NCBI GenBank assembly: GCA_944326475.1
Contig: CALVEC010000008.1
Span: 1-64,000, forward strand
Reading direction: 5' to 3'
Source: Candidatus Gastranaerophilales bacterium
Lineage (GTDB): Bacteria; Cyanobacteriota; Vampirovibrionia; Gastranaerophilales; Gastranaerophilaceae
Length of the DNA stretch: 64,000 bases
This document shows positions 41,284-50,303 of this stretch, in pieces (within the stretch, counting starts at the first letter, position 1; each line of letters begins with the position of its first letter). The notes below the pieces were generated by a model. The model was not told the origin of the DNA and made no database searches. It saw only the letters and a list, made by a program, of their open reading frames with translations. The position numbers and the translations under genes are program-made.

Positions 41284-41622
41284 TTAATTATTACTACTTA
41301 ATTTTACTGTCAAATGAGAAGTACGCTTTAGCCTTCTGTAGATTCTTCCCTGAGCTCTCGGCTTACCTCTTTTATAAGTTTTGCTTTCGTCAGCAAATAT
41401 TTCTGAAACTTTCAGGTCGCTTGCGCTTGCGCCGAATTTTTCATTGGCATTGGCAATAGCGGCGATTAAGTTCTGTTCGACCACTCTTGCTGCAAAATAC
41501 GGCATAAATTTCAGAATTCTTGCTGCTTCCAAGACGGATTTGCCTCTTACCTCGTTAATTACGCGGCGCAATTTACGGGCAGGCATTTGTATATTCGTTT
41601 GTTTTGCCATTGATTCTTGCAT
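41284..41622 (-). CDS. rplV: 50S ribosomal protein L22
   Basis: A 112-residue protein with 'MPARKLRRVINEVRGKSVLE', 'LIAAIANANEKFGASASDLK' and the loop end 'KRGKPRAQGRIYRRLKRTSH', complete. The start ATG 41622 follows 'aaaaaggaagtaaatt', and a second ATG four codons later is possible. Confidence 0.96.
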   Translation of the reverse strand: MQESMAKQTNIQMPARKLRRVINEVRGKSVLEAARILKFMPYFAARVVEQNLIAAIANANEKFGASASDLKVSEIFADESKTYKRGKPRAQGRIYRRLKRTSHLTVKLSSNN

Positions 41623-41625
41623 AAT

Positions 41626-41907
41626 TTACTTCCTTTTTGCCGTTTTATCCTGGCCTGCGTGGCCTCTAAACATTCTTGTAGGTGCAAATTCACCTAATTT
41701 ATGACCAACCATTTGTTCAGTAACATAAACCGGTACGTGGCTTTTTCCGTTGTGAACAGCGATTGTGTGACCGAGCATGTCGGGTACAATCATTGATGCT
41801 CTTGACCAAGTTTTTATTACTTTTTTCTCTCCAGCTTCGTTCATTTTAGCGATTTTTTTCTGAAGTGATTCTTGTACAAATGGACCTTTTTTTAGCGAAC
41901 GAGCCAT
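41626..41907 (-). CDS. rpsS: 30S ribosomal protein S19
   Basis: A 93-residue protein with '[20 protein letters not shown]', '[20 protein letters not shown]' and '[20 protein letters not shown]', all standard. Separated from rplV by three bases. Confidence 0.97.
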   Translation of the reverse strand: MARSLKKGPFVQESLQKKIAKMNEAGEKKVIKTWSRASMIVPDMLGHTIAVHNGKSHVPVYVTEQMVGHKLGEFAPTRMFRGHAGQDKTAKRK

Positions 41908-41925
41908 TCATTATCTCCTTACTTA

Positions 41926-42753
41926 TTAACGTTTTCTGCCTCTGACGATGTATTTGTCAGAATGTTTGTTAGATTTTCTAGTCTTGTAACCAAGAGCCGG
42001 TTTGCCCCATGGAGTTTTCGGGTGTCCGCCGGGACCGGTTTTACCTTCACCACCACCGTGCGGGTGATCGCAAGGGTTCATTGTAACACCGCGGACAGTC
42101 GGTCTGATACCGAGATATCTTTTTCTGCCGGCTTTTCCGAGTGACAAGTTTTTGAACTCTGAGTTTCCGAGAACGCCGATTGTTGCAAGACATTCTTTTC
42201 TAATCATTCTCATTTCAGAGCTGGGCATTTTAAGAGTAACGTAGTTGCCCTCTTTCGCCATCAACTGTGCAGCACCACCAGCCGTACGAACGAGTTTTGC
42301 ACCGCGACCGGGAATCATTTCAATGTTATGCACCATGGTACCTAACGGAATGAGTTCCAAAGGAAGCGCGTTACCTGTATTAATTTCCGCATTCGGACCG
42401 GATACGATAGTATCACCTACATTAAGGTTTTGAGGTGTCAAAATATATCTCTTTTCACCATCGGCATAGAATACGAGTGAAATTCTTACGTTTCTGTTCG
42501 GATCGTACTCGATAGTTTTTACAACACCGGGTACACCGAATTTTTCGCGTTTAAAATCAATAACGCGGTAAGATCTTTTTGCACCGCCGCCTTTGTGACG
42601 ACAAGTGATTCTGCCGGTATTATTTCTTCCGGCTGTTCTTTTCAGCGCTTTCACCAGCGGTTTGTGGGGAGCTGACGCAGTGAGTTCGGAGAAATCACTT
42701 TTGGTCATTCCTCTTTGTCCCGGTGAAGTCGGATTAATTTTCTTTATAGCCAT
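41926..42753 (-). CDS. rplB: 50S ribosomal protein L2
   Basis: A 275-residue protein with '[20 protein letters not shown]', '[20 protein letters not shown]' and the conserved catalytic-site loop '[20 protein letters not shown]'. Complete. It is needed for subunit joining and the peptidyl transferase centre. Confidence 0.98.
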   Translation of the reverse strand: MAIKKINPTSPGQRGMTKSDFSELTASAPHKPLVKALKRTAGRNNTGRITCRHKGGGAKRSYRVIDFKREKFGVPGVVKTIEYDPNRNVRISLVFYADGEKRYILTPQNLNVGDTIVSGPNAEINTGNALPLELIPLGTMVHNIEMIPGRGAKLVRTAGGAAQLMAKEGNYVTLKMPSSEMRMIRKECLATIGVLGNSEFKNLSLGKAGRKRYLGIRPTVRGVTMNPCDHPHGGGEGKTGPGGHPKTPWGKPALGYKTRKSNKHSDKYIVRGRKR

Positions 42754-42873
42754 TTTTTGCTCCTGTTTTCTAAGGATTTACCTAATCTAGTGGTGCAACG
42801 CCGTCGGCTCAACGCAGCCGGCAGCTGCTCACTTTTTCAATGGTCTGCTTAACCATCGGCATTTCAGCCACCG

Positions 42874-43182
42874 TTAAGCTCCAATTAATTCATTAAGCGG
42901 TTCGCCTTCAATCGTGACAATTGCTTTTTTGCCGGATTGAGTACGCCCCGTTGTGTAGCCGACTCTTTTTGCGTGAGACGGAACATACACTGTTCTTACT
43001 TTTGTAACTTTTCTTCCGGGGAATGCAAGTTCTACTGCCTGCGCAATTTCAACTTTTGTTGCGTCTTTTACAACTTCAAAAGTGTACTGCTGGAGAGTAG
43101 TTGCTTCCATGGATTTTTCTGTGATTATAGGTCTTTTGATAATATCGTATAATCTTTCAGTGTTGTTTTTAATCTTGCTCAT
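42874..43182 (-). CDS. rplW: 50S ribosomal protein L23
   Basis: A 102-residue protein with 'DIIKRPIITEKSMEATTLQQ', 'FEVVKDATKVEIAQAVELAF' and 'GRKVTKVRTVYVPSHAKRVG'. Its start overlaps the rplD stop (TAATG). It docks chaperones and SRP at the tunnel exit. A 120-bp gene-free spacer follows before rplB. Confidence 0.97.
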   Translation of the reverse strand: MSKIKNNTERLYDIIKRPIITEKSMEATTLQQYTFEVVKDATKVEIAQAVELAFPGRKVTKVRTVYVPSHAKRVGYTTGRTQSGKKAIVTIEGEPLNELIGA

Positions 43183-43817
43183 TATTTTGACAACCTCTCA
43201 GTTATTTCTGTAATTGCAGCTTCTGTAATAATTACGTTGTCTGCTTCCAGTAAGTCTTTTACGTTCAGGTTTGAAGGAAGAATGATTTTTACATTCGGTA
43301 AATTTCTTGCAGAGAGTTCAAGGTAAGCATTTTCAGCTGCTTTTACGTCTGCAATGATAAGGATTTTTCCTTCAACTTTTAATGCCTTCAGAGTTTCAGC
43401 CATTAATTTTGTTTTGGGTTCTTTGATTTCAGAGAAATCTTTAACAAGAACCGTCTGTTCAATTCTTGCTGAAAGAGCTGACTTGAGAGCAAGTCTTCTG
43501 GCTTTCTGCGGCATAGAGAAGCTGTAGTCTCTCGGTTTGGGTCCAAAGATTACACCGCCGCCTGCAAACAGAGGTGATCTGATAGAACCGGCTCTGGCTC
43601 TGCCTGTACCTTTTTGTTTCCAGGGTTTTCTGCCGCCGCCTGAAACTTCTGCTCTGGTTTTTGTAGATGCATTGCCTGCTCTGCCGTTGTTCAACTGTCT
43701 TCTGAGAGCGAGGTGCATAACATGCAGATTGGGTTCAACGCCAAAAACTTTTTCGTCAAGCGCTATCTGCCCTACTGCATTTCCGTTTGTGCTTAATATT
43801 GAAACTTCTTTTGTCAT
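43182..43817 (-). CDS. rplD: 50S ribosomal protein L4
   Basis: A 211-residue protein with 'NAVGQIALDEKVFGVEPNLH', the extended loop 'GGGRKPWKQKGTGRARAGSI' and 'ALKSALSARIEQTVLVKDF'. In E. coli L4 represses its own operon through the leader. Here the leader is different (see 45000-45214), so a regulatory role is open. Confidence 0.97.
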   Translation of the reverse strand: MTKEVSILSTNGNAVGQIALDEKVFGVEPNLHVMHLALRRQLNNGRAGNASTKTRAEVSGGGRKPWKQKGTGRARAGSIRSPLFAGGGVIFGPKPRDYSFSMPQKARRLALKSALSARIEQTVLVKDFSEIKEPKTKLMAETLKALKVEGKILIIADVKAAENAYLELSARNLPNVKIILPSNLNVKDLLEADNVIITEAAITEITERLSK

Positions 43818-43854
43818 TTTTTATAACCTCAATTATATTTATGGGAGTTACCCG

Positions 43855-44511
43855 TTAATTCCATTTTGTTCTGGCAGGAACGACTGTTACCATCTTGCCC
43901 TCGGGTCCGGGTACGGAACCTTTCACGAGAAGCAGATTGTTTTCGCTGTCAACTTTAACAACAGAAAGTTTTGTGATAGTAACTTTTTCGTTGCCCATAT
44001 TACCGGCCATGCGTTTTCCTTTGATAACTCTGCTCGGAGTAGTACCGGCGCCGATAGAACCGGGTTCTCTGTGGTTTTTAGAACCGTGACCCATAGGTCC
44101 TCTGCCGAAGTTCCATCTTTTTACGGTACCCTGAAAACCTTTACCGATAGACTTTCCTGTAACATCAACTTTTTCGATGTTTTCAAGAATAGACAAATCA
44201 ATAGTCTGTCCTACTTTATATTCGTTGGAATTTTCGACTCTAAATTCCTGCAAATGTCTGAAGTTATCGAGTCCGTTTTTCGCAAAATGTCCGATTTGAG
44301 CCTTAGTAAGGTGTTTTTCCTTAGCAGGTTCAAAGCCAACCTGAATTGCGTTATATCCGTCAGTCTCCTCGGTTTTAACCTGAGTAACTGTTAAAGGATC
44401 AACTTTGATAACGGTGACAGGAATAGCAAGCCCTTGTTCGTCAAAGACCTGTGTCATTCCAAGTTTTTTACCTATTACTCCCAATCTGGAAGATTTTCCT
44501 TTAGTGGTCAT
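43855..44511 (-). CDS. rplC: 50S ribosomal protein L3
   Basis: A 218-residue protein with 'SRLGVIGKKLGMTQVFDEQG', 'GTVKRWNFGRGPMGHGSKNH' and 'GNEKVTITKLSVVKVDSENN'. Complete. The 166-bp gap to rpsJ upstream contains no gene but has a short palindrome-prone stretch (44548-44575, 'cggagggattcctccg'). Confidence 0.97.
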   Translation of the reverse strand: MTTKGKSSRLGVIGKKLGMTQVFDEQGLAIPVTVIKVDPLTVTQVKTEETDGYNAIQVGFEPAKEKHLTKAQIGHFAKNGLDNFRHLQEFRVENSNEYKVGQTIDLSILENIEKVDVTGKSIGKGFQGTVKRWNFGRGPMGHGSKNHREPGSIGAGTTPSRVIKGKRMAGNMGNEKVTITKLSVVKVDSENNLLLVKGSVPGPEGKMVTVVPARTKWN

Positions 44512-44677
44512 TTCTTACCTTTCTCCTTGTGAGCGCTACCTAGTTACTTGTTTCGGAGGGATTCCTCCGGGCTCTTGTTTCGAGCCCTGTAGATCACATT
44601 CAATCTATATTCAATTGTATGTGTTATTAGTTTCGTATCTCTTTTCGCATGCACAAACCGCAGCACGGTCATACAGC

Positions 44678-44998
44678 TTAGAGCTTTACTTCAATATCTA
44701 CACCTGCCGGCAAATCCATTCTGCTGAGTTCTTCAGTAGTTTGTTGAGTCGGATCATAGATATCGATAATTCTTTTGTGGATTCTCATTTCAAAATGTTC
44801 TCTTGATTTTTTGTCCACGTGAGGTGATCTTAAAACGCAGTATAATCTTCTTTTTGTCGGCAAAGGAATAGGACCTGCCACCTTTGCGTCAGTTCTTTTT
44901 GCTGTTTCGACGATTTTTTCTGCTGAAACATCAATAAGTTTATGATCATATGCTTTTAAGCAAACTCTGATTCTTTGTCTTTTTTGAGATGTACTCAT
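44678..44998 (-). CDS. rpsJ: 30S ribosomal protein S10
   Basis: A 106-residue protein with '[20 protein letters not shown]', '[20 protein letters not shown]' and '[20 protein letters not shown]', complete. Ribosome-binding site 'aaaggaagtataaca'. As first gene of this cluster it follows the E. coli-type order, while in photosynthetic cyanobacteria S10 usually sits with the str genes. Confidence 0.97.
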   Translation of the reverse strand: MSTSQKRQRIRVCLKAYDHKLIDVSAEKIVETAKRTDAKVAGPIPLPTKRRLYCVLRSPHVDKKSREHFEMRIHKRIIDIYDPTQQTTEELSRMDLPAGVDIEVKL

Positions 44999-44999
44999 T

Positions 45000-45214
45000 T
45001 GTTATACTTCCTTTGCTTTCAACTTAGTGTTTCATTTTGTTGCAGAGTGCGGAGGGAATTATATGCGGCAAACTTATTTTGAACTCAGGCGTAAAGCCTT
45101 TTTCTATCTGCACACTCTAAAGCTGTTTTGAACTTTGGCGCAAAGCCTTATTCTATCTGCAAGCCCTAAAGCTGATTTTTACACCTATACGTGCCCCCAC
45201 GCTAGTGCATTATA
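45000..45214 (-). promoter_or_regulatory. S10 operon promoter and structured leader with tandem 49-nt repeats
   Basis: On the minus strand a perfect 'TATAAT' lies at 45214-45209, and 'TTGACG' (45244-45239) is 24 bp upstream of it, longer than usual spacing. The leader of about 200 nt holds two 49-nt tandem repeats (45077-45125 and 45126-45174) with about 7 mismatches. Each contains a short hairpin of the 'aGGCtttacGCCt' type. This resembles an autoregulatory leader in position but is unlike the E. coli S10 leader. Confidence 0.65.
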
Positions 45215-45334
45215 TAACTTATATTAAACATAACCGCACGTCAACTGTATTTTTTAAAAATTGTATCAAAATTGTAATAATTAAGGTTTTCATACAATTA
45301 AGCATTCACCAAAGCACAAAAAAGGACAACGAAT

Positions 45335-45465
45335 GCAAAGGTCGGCGGGGTGGTTATATGCGTGAAACAGAAACTATTGTCATGCTGAAGCGCAGGACGT
45401 TTGTGTCCACGTCAATATCTCCATGTTCAGCATCTTACCGGCGCGGCGTATAGCGCAAAATACGG
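45335..45465. repeat. Partial 181-bp element end plus inverted hairpin module B
   Basis: 'gcaaaggtcggcgggg' (about 45337-45352) is one terminal fragment of the 181-bp element. It is followed by 'atgcgtgaaacagaaactat' and then module B in reverse (45379-45465). Confidence 0.75.
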
Positions 45466-45553
45466 AATTAAGTTAAAAGCTAAAAAATACGATTATAGTT
45501 ACATGTTCCACCCATTCTTTGACGCAAAGAACGGGTGGAGCCTAAGAAACCTT

Positions 45554-45734
45554 CCGACCTGCTGCGCCGCTCATACAGAAAGTAAATTGCACCCGAGTCT
45601 CATAACTCGCAGCCCATATTTGCGCGAAAAATCATAAACATATAAAAAACCTTGAAAATAACTACGGGCTGCTCAGACAGATGAGACTAATCGTTGTTTA
45701 ATTAACTTTCTGTAATTCGCTATGCAAAGGTCGG
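45554..45734. repeat. 181-bp nested-palindrome element, copy 2 (inverted)
   Basis: Bounded by 'CCGACCT' at 45554-45560 and 'AGGTCGG' at 45728-45734, the same 181 bp as copies 1 and 3 but in the opposite orientation. All three nested stems are intact. The adjacent hairpin 'ccacccattctttgacg' lies at 45508-45538. Confidence 0.88.
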
Positions 45735-45767
45735 CGGGGTTGCTATATGCGTGAAACAGAAACTATT

Positions 45768-45919
45768 GTCATGCTGAAGCGCAGGACGTTTGTGCCCGCT
45801 TCAATATCTCCATGTTCAGCATCTTACCGGCGCGGCGTTTAGCGCAAAACGCCAAGTGTGTAAGTTCCTGAACACACACTATTATCCCTGCGCCACCGAT
45901 TTATCGCTTAAGGATGACA
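45768..45919. repeat. Inverted hairpin modules B+A
   Basis: 'gtcatgctgaagcg' to 'atgttcagcatct' (module B), then 'tgtgtaagttcctgaacaca' to 'cgcttaaggatgac' (module A, with one arm decayed). Mirror of 17921-18074. The following 150 bp to the CoA transferase gene hold a presumed promoter near 46020-46040 ('tataatag'). Confidence 0.8.
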
Positions 45920-46069
45920 CATCATTATGAATAAAATTTCATAGACCTTGCGGCTGGAAAATTTTGAAGATAAACGGAAGTATCCACGGCACAATTGACT
46001 ATATGAAATAGTTGACTACAGAAAAAATTTTATAATAGAATATGTTTAAACAGACTTGGTAATTTTAGT

Positions 46070-46726
46070 ATGAAAAGCAGAATAACGGCAAAAGAAGCAA
46101 TAAATCTTATAAAAGACGGTGCAACAATTATGGTCGGCGGTTTTTTAAGCTGCGGAGCGCCGTCGTGCCTTATCGATGAACTGGCAAATCGTAAAATATC
46201 CAATCTCACAATGATTTCTAACGATACCACATACCCTGACGCCGACAAAGGCAAGCTTATAGTAAATAAACAGGTTAAAAAACTTATAACCTCCCATATC
46301 GGCACAAATCCCGAAACAGGGAAACAAATGCATTCCGGCGAATTAGAAGTTGAACTTGTTCCGATGGGGACTCTTATTGAGAGAATAAGGGCTAAAGGAA
46401 CCGGACTTGGCGGTATCCTTACTCCGACAGGTGTCGGCACTGTGATTGAAAAAAACAAGCAGACAATGATTGTGGACGGCAAAAAATTTATTTTTGAAAA
46501 GCCTATTGGCGCTGATTTTGCGCTGATTTACGGAACAAAAGTAGACAAATTCGGAAATGTTGCATACTACGGCACTACAAGAAATTTAAACACGGTTATG
46601 GCGACAGCCGCAGAGACTGTTATCGTTGAAGCTGATGAGTTTGTTGATTGTCTTGACCCTAATGATGTTATTATTCCGGGGTTGTTCATAGACTACATTG
46701 TTGTTAAGGAAGGCGGGGACAAATAA
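46070..46726 (+). CDS. 3-oxoacid/acetate CoA-transferase subunit A
   Basis: A 218-residue subunit of a family I CoA-transferase (AtoD/CtfA/ScoA type). Motifs: 'ITAKEAINLIKDGATIMVGG' with 'GGFLSCGAPSCLIDELA', 'GTNPETGKQMHSGELEVELV' and 'GIL(T)PTGVGT'. The enzyme moves CoA between acyl-CoA and short-chain acids such as acetoacetate, acetate or butyrate. The exact substrate is not readable from sequence. The next base after the stop starts subunit B, so the two are co-translated in equal amounts. Confidence 0.9.
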   Translation: MKSRITAKEAINLIKDGATIMVGGFLSCGAPSCLIDELANRKISNLTMISNDTTYPDADKGKLIVNKQVKKLITSHIGTNPETGKQMHSGELEVELVPMGTLIERIRAKGTGLGGILTPTGVGTVIEKNKQTMIVDGKKFIFEKPIGADFALIYGTKVDKFGNVAYYGTTRNLNTVMATAAETVIVEADEFVDCLDPNDVIIPGLFIDYIVVKEGGDK

Positions 46727-47458
46727 ATGGAACTCACTGCGGAAAAAACAGTGCAAAAAGATACACATTATGGCTCTAATCCCATCTCGAACGCCCTTGA
46801 ACTCTCTAAAGATAAAATCAGAGAGATTGTGGCAAAACGTGCCGCAAAAGAGTTTAAAGAGGGTGATGTTGTGACTCTCGGAATCGGGCTTCCGACTGCT
46901 GTAGCGGACTATGTTCCCGAAAATATGCACGTTATTTTTCAGTCGGAAAACGGTCTTTTGGGTGTCGGAAAAAGCCAGCCGAAAGAAAACCCTGATACCA
47001 GAGTAATAAACGCAGGAGGCGGGTTTGTAGAAGCAAAAAAAGGCGCTTGCTTCTACGATTCTCAGATGGCTTTTACAATGATGAGAGGCGGGCATATTGA
47101 CGCTACGGTGCTTGGCGCATTGCAGGTTGATGAAGACGGAAGTCTTGCAAGCTGGGTTATACCGGGTAAATTTGTACCGGGAATGGGCGGCTCTATGGAT
47201 CTTGTTGTTGGAGCTAAGCGAGTTATAGTCGCAATGGAGCACCTTTCTAAAGGTACGGTTAAGATTGTAAAAAAATGCTCGCTGCCGCTTACGGCGTACA
47301 AAGAAGTTGATATGATTATAACGGAAAGATGTGTGTTTGATGTGCACAGCGACGGGTTGGAGCTTATTGAAATAAATCCGATGTTCTCTGTCGAAGATAT
47401 AAAATCTTCCGTGACGGCTGATTTTCGTGTAAGTAAAAATTTAAAATATATGATTTAG
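46727..47458 (+). CDS. 3-oxoacid/acetate CoA-transferase subunit B
   Basis: A 243-residue partner of subunit A with the catalytic Glu74 in 'SENGLLG', which forms a glutamyl-CoA thioester. Other motifs are 'VVTLGIGLPTAVADYVP', 'GGHIDATVLGALQVDEDGSL' and 'MGGSMDLVVGAKRVIVAMEH'. The N-terminal 28 residues are an extension not needed for the fold. It forms a unit with subunit A and the following CoA-disulfide reductase. Confidence 0.92.
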   Translation: MELTAEKTVQKDTHYGSNPISNALELSKDKIREIVAKRAAKEFKEGDVVTLGIGLPTAVADYVPENMHVIFQSENGLLGVGKSQPKENPDTRVINAGGGFVEAKKGACFYDSQMAFTMMRGGHIDATVLGALQVDEDGSLASWVIPGKFVPGMGGSMDLVVGAKRVIVAMEHLSKGTVKIVKKCSLPLTAYKEVDMIITERCVFDVHSDGLELIEINPMFSVEDIKSSVTADFRVSKNLKYMI

Positions 47459-47491
47459 AGCGTCTTGTCTCTGTATTTTGAAAGGAAAATT

Positions 47492-49150
47492 ATGAAAACG
47501 ATAGTTATAGGCGGGGGAGCATGCGGTGCAAGCACTGCAGCAAGATTGAGAAGACTGGATGACGATGCGGAAATCCTTATACTGGAGAAATCAAACGAGA
47601 TTTCTATAGCAAATTGCGGGCTGCCTTATTACTGCTCGGGTGTTATTGACTCGGAAGCAGCCATGCACGTATCTTCCGTGCAAAAATTTAAAAATCTTCT
47701 TAACATAGATATAAAGCTGAATGCCTGCGTAACCGATATTAACAGGGGTGAAAAGTCTGTCACGGTTAACGGCGCAGAAAAAATAAGTTACGACAAACTC
47801 GTTCTGGCGCCCGGTGCGTATCCTTTTGTTCCTGATATTGAAGGTGCGCTGAGAGACAACATTTTCACCGTTAGAATGCTTCAAGACGCTGAAAAAATCA
47901 AGAGTTATATAAAAAATAACAATGCTAAAAATGCGGTTGTTATAGGCGGCGGATTTATCGGCGTTGAAATGGTTGAAAGCCTTGCGGAACTTAACTTAAA
48001 TACAACCCTGATTGAGCAGGCTGAACATATTTTACCTCCGATTGACGCGGAAACCGCCGCTTATGCACAAAATGAGCTTAGAAAACACAAAGTAAAAATT
48101 ATTTTGAAGGATGGTGTGAAGTCGTTTAATGATGACTCGGTTATCCTTGCTTCCGGTTCCAAAATTCCGTTTGATATTGCAATTTTGGCAATCGGCGTTA
48201 AGCCGGATAATTCGCTTGCAAAAAAGTGCGGGCTTGAAATCGGTTTAACTGGCGGTATTAAGGTTAACGAACATCTTCAAACTTCTGACCCTGATATATA
48301 TGCAGGCGGCGACGGAGTTGAGGTTCGGAATTTTGTCACAAAAGAGCTTTGTCTTGTACCGCTTGCCGGACCGGCAAACCGTCAGGGGCGTATTATTGCG
48401 GATAATATAAATGGGATTCCGTCTGTGTACAAGAATACACAGGGCTCTGCCGTTGTTAAAATCTTTGATTTAACGATAGCTTGTACCGGCGCAAACGAGT
48501 CACAGCTTAAAAAAGCAGGTATTGAATACTTGAAAACTTTTACAATGGGCTTTTCTCACGCAAACTACTATCCCTGCGCAACAAGAACAATGCACAAATT
48601 GCTCTTTGATAAGTCCGGAAAGATTCTCGGAATGCAGTCTGCAGGATATGAAAACGTCGAAAAAAGGGTTGATGTTGTTGCTGCTGCAATGCGCTCAGGG
48701 CTGTCGGTCGGTGATTTGATTGACCTTGAGTTATGCTATGCACCGCCGTATTCTTCTGCAAAAGACCCTGTTAACATTCTCGGAATGCACGCTGACAATA
48801 TTTTGCGCGGTTTTGTTAAACCTGCATTTTTTGAGGATTTGGAGGACAGAGAAAATATTTATATAATCGATGTACGCTCCGCCGAGGAGTTTGGTGCTGC
48901 TACTCTTGCGGGGGCAGTTAATATTCAGCCGCAGCAGCTTCGGGAAAATTACGGCGCATTGCCTGCGGGCAAAAAAGTTATTCTGATTTGCAACACGGGT
49001 TTTCAAACTTACGTTGCTTCAAGAATCCTTCTGCAAAAGGGGTTGAAAGAGGTCTATAGTTTAACCGGCGGACAAACGCTCTATAATGAACTTCTTAAAG
49101 ACAAAAATGCACAGGCTTCAGAAGTTCTGAAATCAGCTGCAGAGCTGTAG
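47492..49150 (+). CDS. CoA-disulfide reductase with C-terminal rhodanese domain
   Basis: A 552-residue flavoprotein started at ATG 47492 after 'gaaaggaaaatt'. FAD motif 'IVIGGGACGAS' at residues 4-14, single active-site Cys42 in 'NCGLPYYCSG', second dinucleotide motif 'AVVIGGGFIGVEMVESL', and 'DIYAGGDGVEV' near the FAD end. From about residue 455 a rhodanese domain follows with active-site Cys in 'LICNTGFQTYVASRIL'. CoADR-rhodanese fusions reduce CoA disulfides, persulfides or polysulfide with NAD(P)H. Together with the CoA-transferase it suggests linked CoA/sulfur redox handling. Confidence 0.88.
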   Translation: MKTIVIGGGACGASTAARLRRLDDDAEILILEKSNEISIANCGLPYYCSGVIDSEAAMHVSSVQKFKNLLNIDIKLNACVTDINRGEKSVTVNGAEKISYDKLVLAPGAYPFVPDIEGALRDNIFTVRMLQDAEKIKSYIKNNNAKNAVVIGGGFIGVEMVESLAELNLNTTLIEQAEHILPPIDAETAAYAQNELRKHKVKIILKDGVKSFNDDSVILASGSKIPFDIAILAIGVKPDNSLAKKCGLEIGLTGGIKVNEHLQTSDPDIYAGGDGVEVRNFVTKELCLVPLAGPANRQGRIIADNINGIPSVYKNTQGSAVVKIFDLTIACTGANESQLKKAGIEYLKTFTMGFSHANYYPCATRTMHKLLFDKSGKILGMQSAGYENVEKRVDVVAAAMRSGLSVGDLIDLELCYAPPYSSAKDPVNILGMHADNILRGFVKPAFFEDLEDRENIYIIDVRSAEEFGAATLAGAVNIQPQQLRENYGALPAGKKVILICNTGFQTYVASRILLQKGLKEVYSLTGGQTLYNELLKDKNAQASEVLKSAAEL

Positions 49151-49386
49151 GATTCCGGCGTGCCGCTCCGACACATCCTATTTTGACAACTTGAACTTGT
49201 CTCCGGGGGCAAATATCATGTCTGCGAAAGACCTCGCTTGCAGAAGTGGTATACTGAGTGCGGGTAGCACCGAGTCCGGCATTTTGCACTCTGCCGAAGA
49301 AACAATTAAGTATTGTTTCTGAGAACTTGTTTTATGCATAAGTTCAATAAGTTATCGGGGTCAGTTGATTATATGAAAAATTACAC
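49151..49386. other. Gene-free, structure-prone stretch
   Basis: Holds several short dyads: 'agaaacaa'/'ttgtttct' (about 49295-49321) and 'gaacttg'/'aagttc' (about 49323-49346). A G+C-rich part (49152-49275) without an ORF has a character unlike nearby A+T-rich spacers. It could be a small structured RNA or decayed repeat, but I matched it to no known RNA class. Confidence 0.35.
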
Positions 49387-49393
49387 AAAGAAA

Positions 49394-49415
49394 ACCCCTA
49401 TTTCTGAATAGGGGT
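49394..49415. terminator. Bidirectional-type terminator between the CoADR gene and the leftward gene
   Basis: 'ACCCCTATT' (49394-49402) and 'AATAGGGGT' (49407-49415) form a 9-bp stem. On the minus strand it is followed by 'tttctttgtg', fitting termination of the gene that ends at 49475. Confidence 0.75.
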
Positions 49416-49474
49416 GTCACTTATTTCTCACTTTCACACTAACGAGGAATTATTATCGAGGAATTATGTATTAA

Positions 49475-50020
49475 TTATGCATATTTAGGAGCAGATGCTT
49501 CAATACCTTTTGACTCGGCTTCTTCAACATTCTTGAGTTCTGTTTCCGCCGCTTTCAATTGTGTATCTATCTGCAATTTTTCCTGCTGAATTTCTGTTTC
49601 AAGCTTTTTAATCTTGGCTGCTTCTGCTTTTCCTGCAGCTTCAAGAGCCTGTTTCAGGAAGGAATTGAATATAAAGAACTGATTTACATACAGCGATTGA
49701 GGATTGCTCGGGTCTACCGCCATACCGTACTGACCGCCTGAGAGGACGTTCATGTTATGAATATTGTTCATATACATATTAGTTGCACTGCCTGCCTCGA
49801 ACAGAGCTTTCGGAATGCTGCTGTTGAGGAAATTAAGCTGTACACCGAATATACTGGCAGGAGAGTTCATAAACTCACCGGGAGTAATAATTCCGTCAGC
49901 TATGTTACCTGCATATGCAGCCAAATCAGTCAATCTCTGTTGGATTTGAATTTGTCTGTACTGCAGCTGGTTAATTCGCTGCGTCAGTTGAAGTTTTCGC
50001 ATTGTAAATATTGCGTACAC
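49475..50020 (-). CDS. Helical protein of unknown function, secretion/structural type
   Basis: A 181-residue protein starting with GTG at 50020, supported by 'gtaggagactaaaa' upstream. An ATG at 50002 (MRKLQLTQ) is an alternative. It is Gln-rich at the N-terminus ('RINQLQYRQIQIQQRLTDLA'), globular in the middle, and has a C-terminal coiled coil ('KIKKLETEIQQEKLQIDTQL'). Composition and layout resemble the small protein at 20504-20812, so both may belong to one lineage-specific group. No signal peptide is visible and function is unknown. Confidence 0.7.
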   Translation of the reverse strand: MYAIFTMRKLQLTQRINQLQYRQIQIQQRLTDLAAYAGNIADGIITPGEFMNSPASIFGVQLNFLNSSIPKALFEAGSATNMYMNNIHNMNVLSGGQYGMAVDPSNPQSLYVNQFFIFNSFLKQALEAAGKAEAAKIKKLETEIQQEKLQIDTQLKAAETELKNVEEAESKGIEASAPKYA

Positions 50021-50208
50021 TTTTAGTCTCCTACCATAACCAAACTATTTAACCTTACATTAATATAAAAACATTTCTTCTCTAAAAATTGCCTGAAACA
50101 AATTGATTTTTATTTTTTTGCGTTAAAGCCCCCAAAGTTGCACTATAAAAGAGATACACGGTTTTTGTGTCTTTAGTCGTATGTATAAATTATCTATATT
50201 ATATAAAA

Positions 50209-50244
50209 CAAATAGATAGCTTTTAGCGAAAAACTATCTATTTG
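50209..50244. terminator. Strong terminator downstream of clpP
   Basis: 'CAAATAGATAG' (50209-50219) and 'CTATCTATTTG' (50234-50244) are a perfect 11-bp stem, with a T-run on the plus side and 'ttttatat' on the minus side. It lies 60 bp past the clpP stop. The rest of 50021-50303 is an A+T-rich spacer. Confidence 0.85.
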
Positions 50245-50303
50245 TTTTTTTTGAAATATAAAGAAATGTTAAGTTTATGCGCCGGTCTTTGGTTCGTTGG
50301 TGT

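Noticed and set aside
43537-44394. 285-residue ORF on the plus strand opposite rplC/rplD
   Set aside because: It is an antisense shadow of conserved ribosomal genes, with no supporting start signal.
46586-47347. 253-residue ORF on the minus strand across the CoA-transferase genes
   Set aside because: It lies entirely opposite two well-supported genes, has no ribosome-binding site, and has a composition typical of an antisense shadow.
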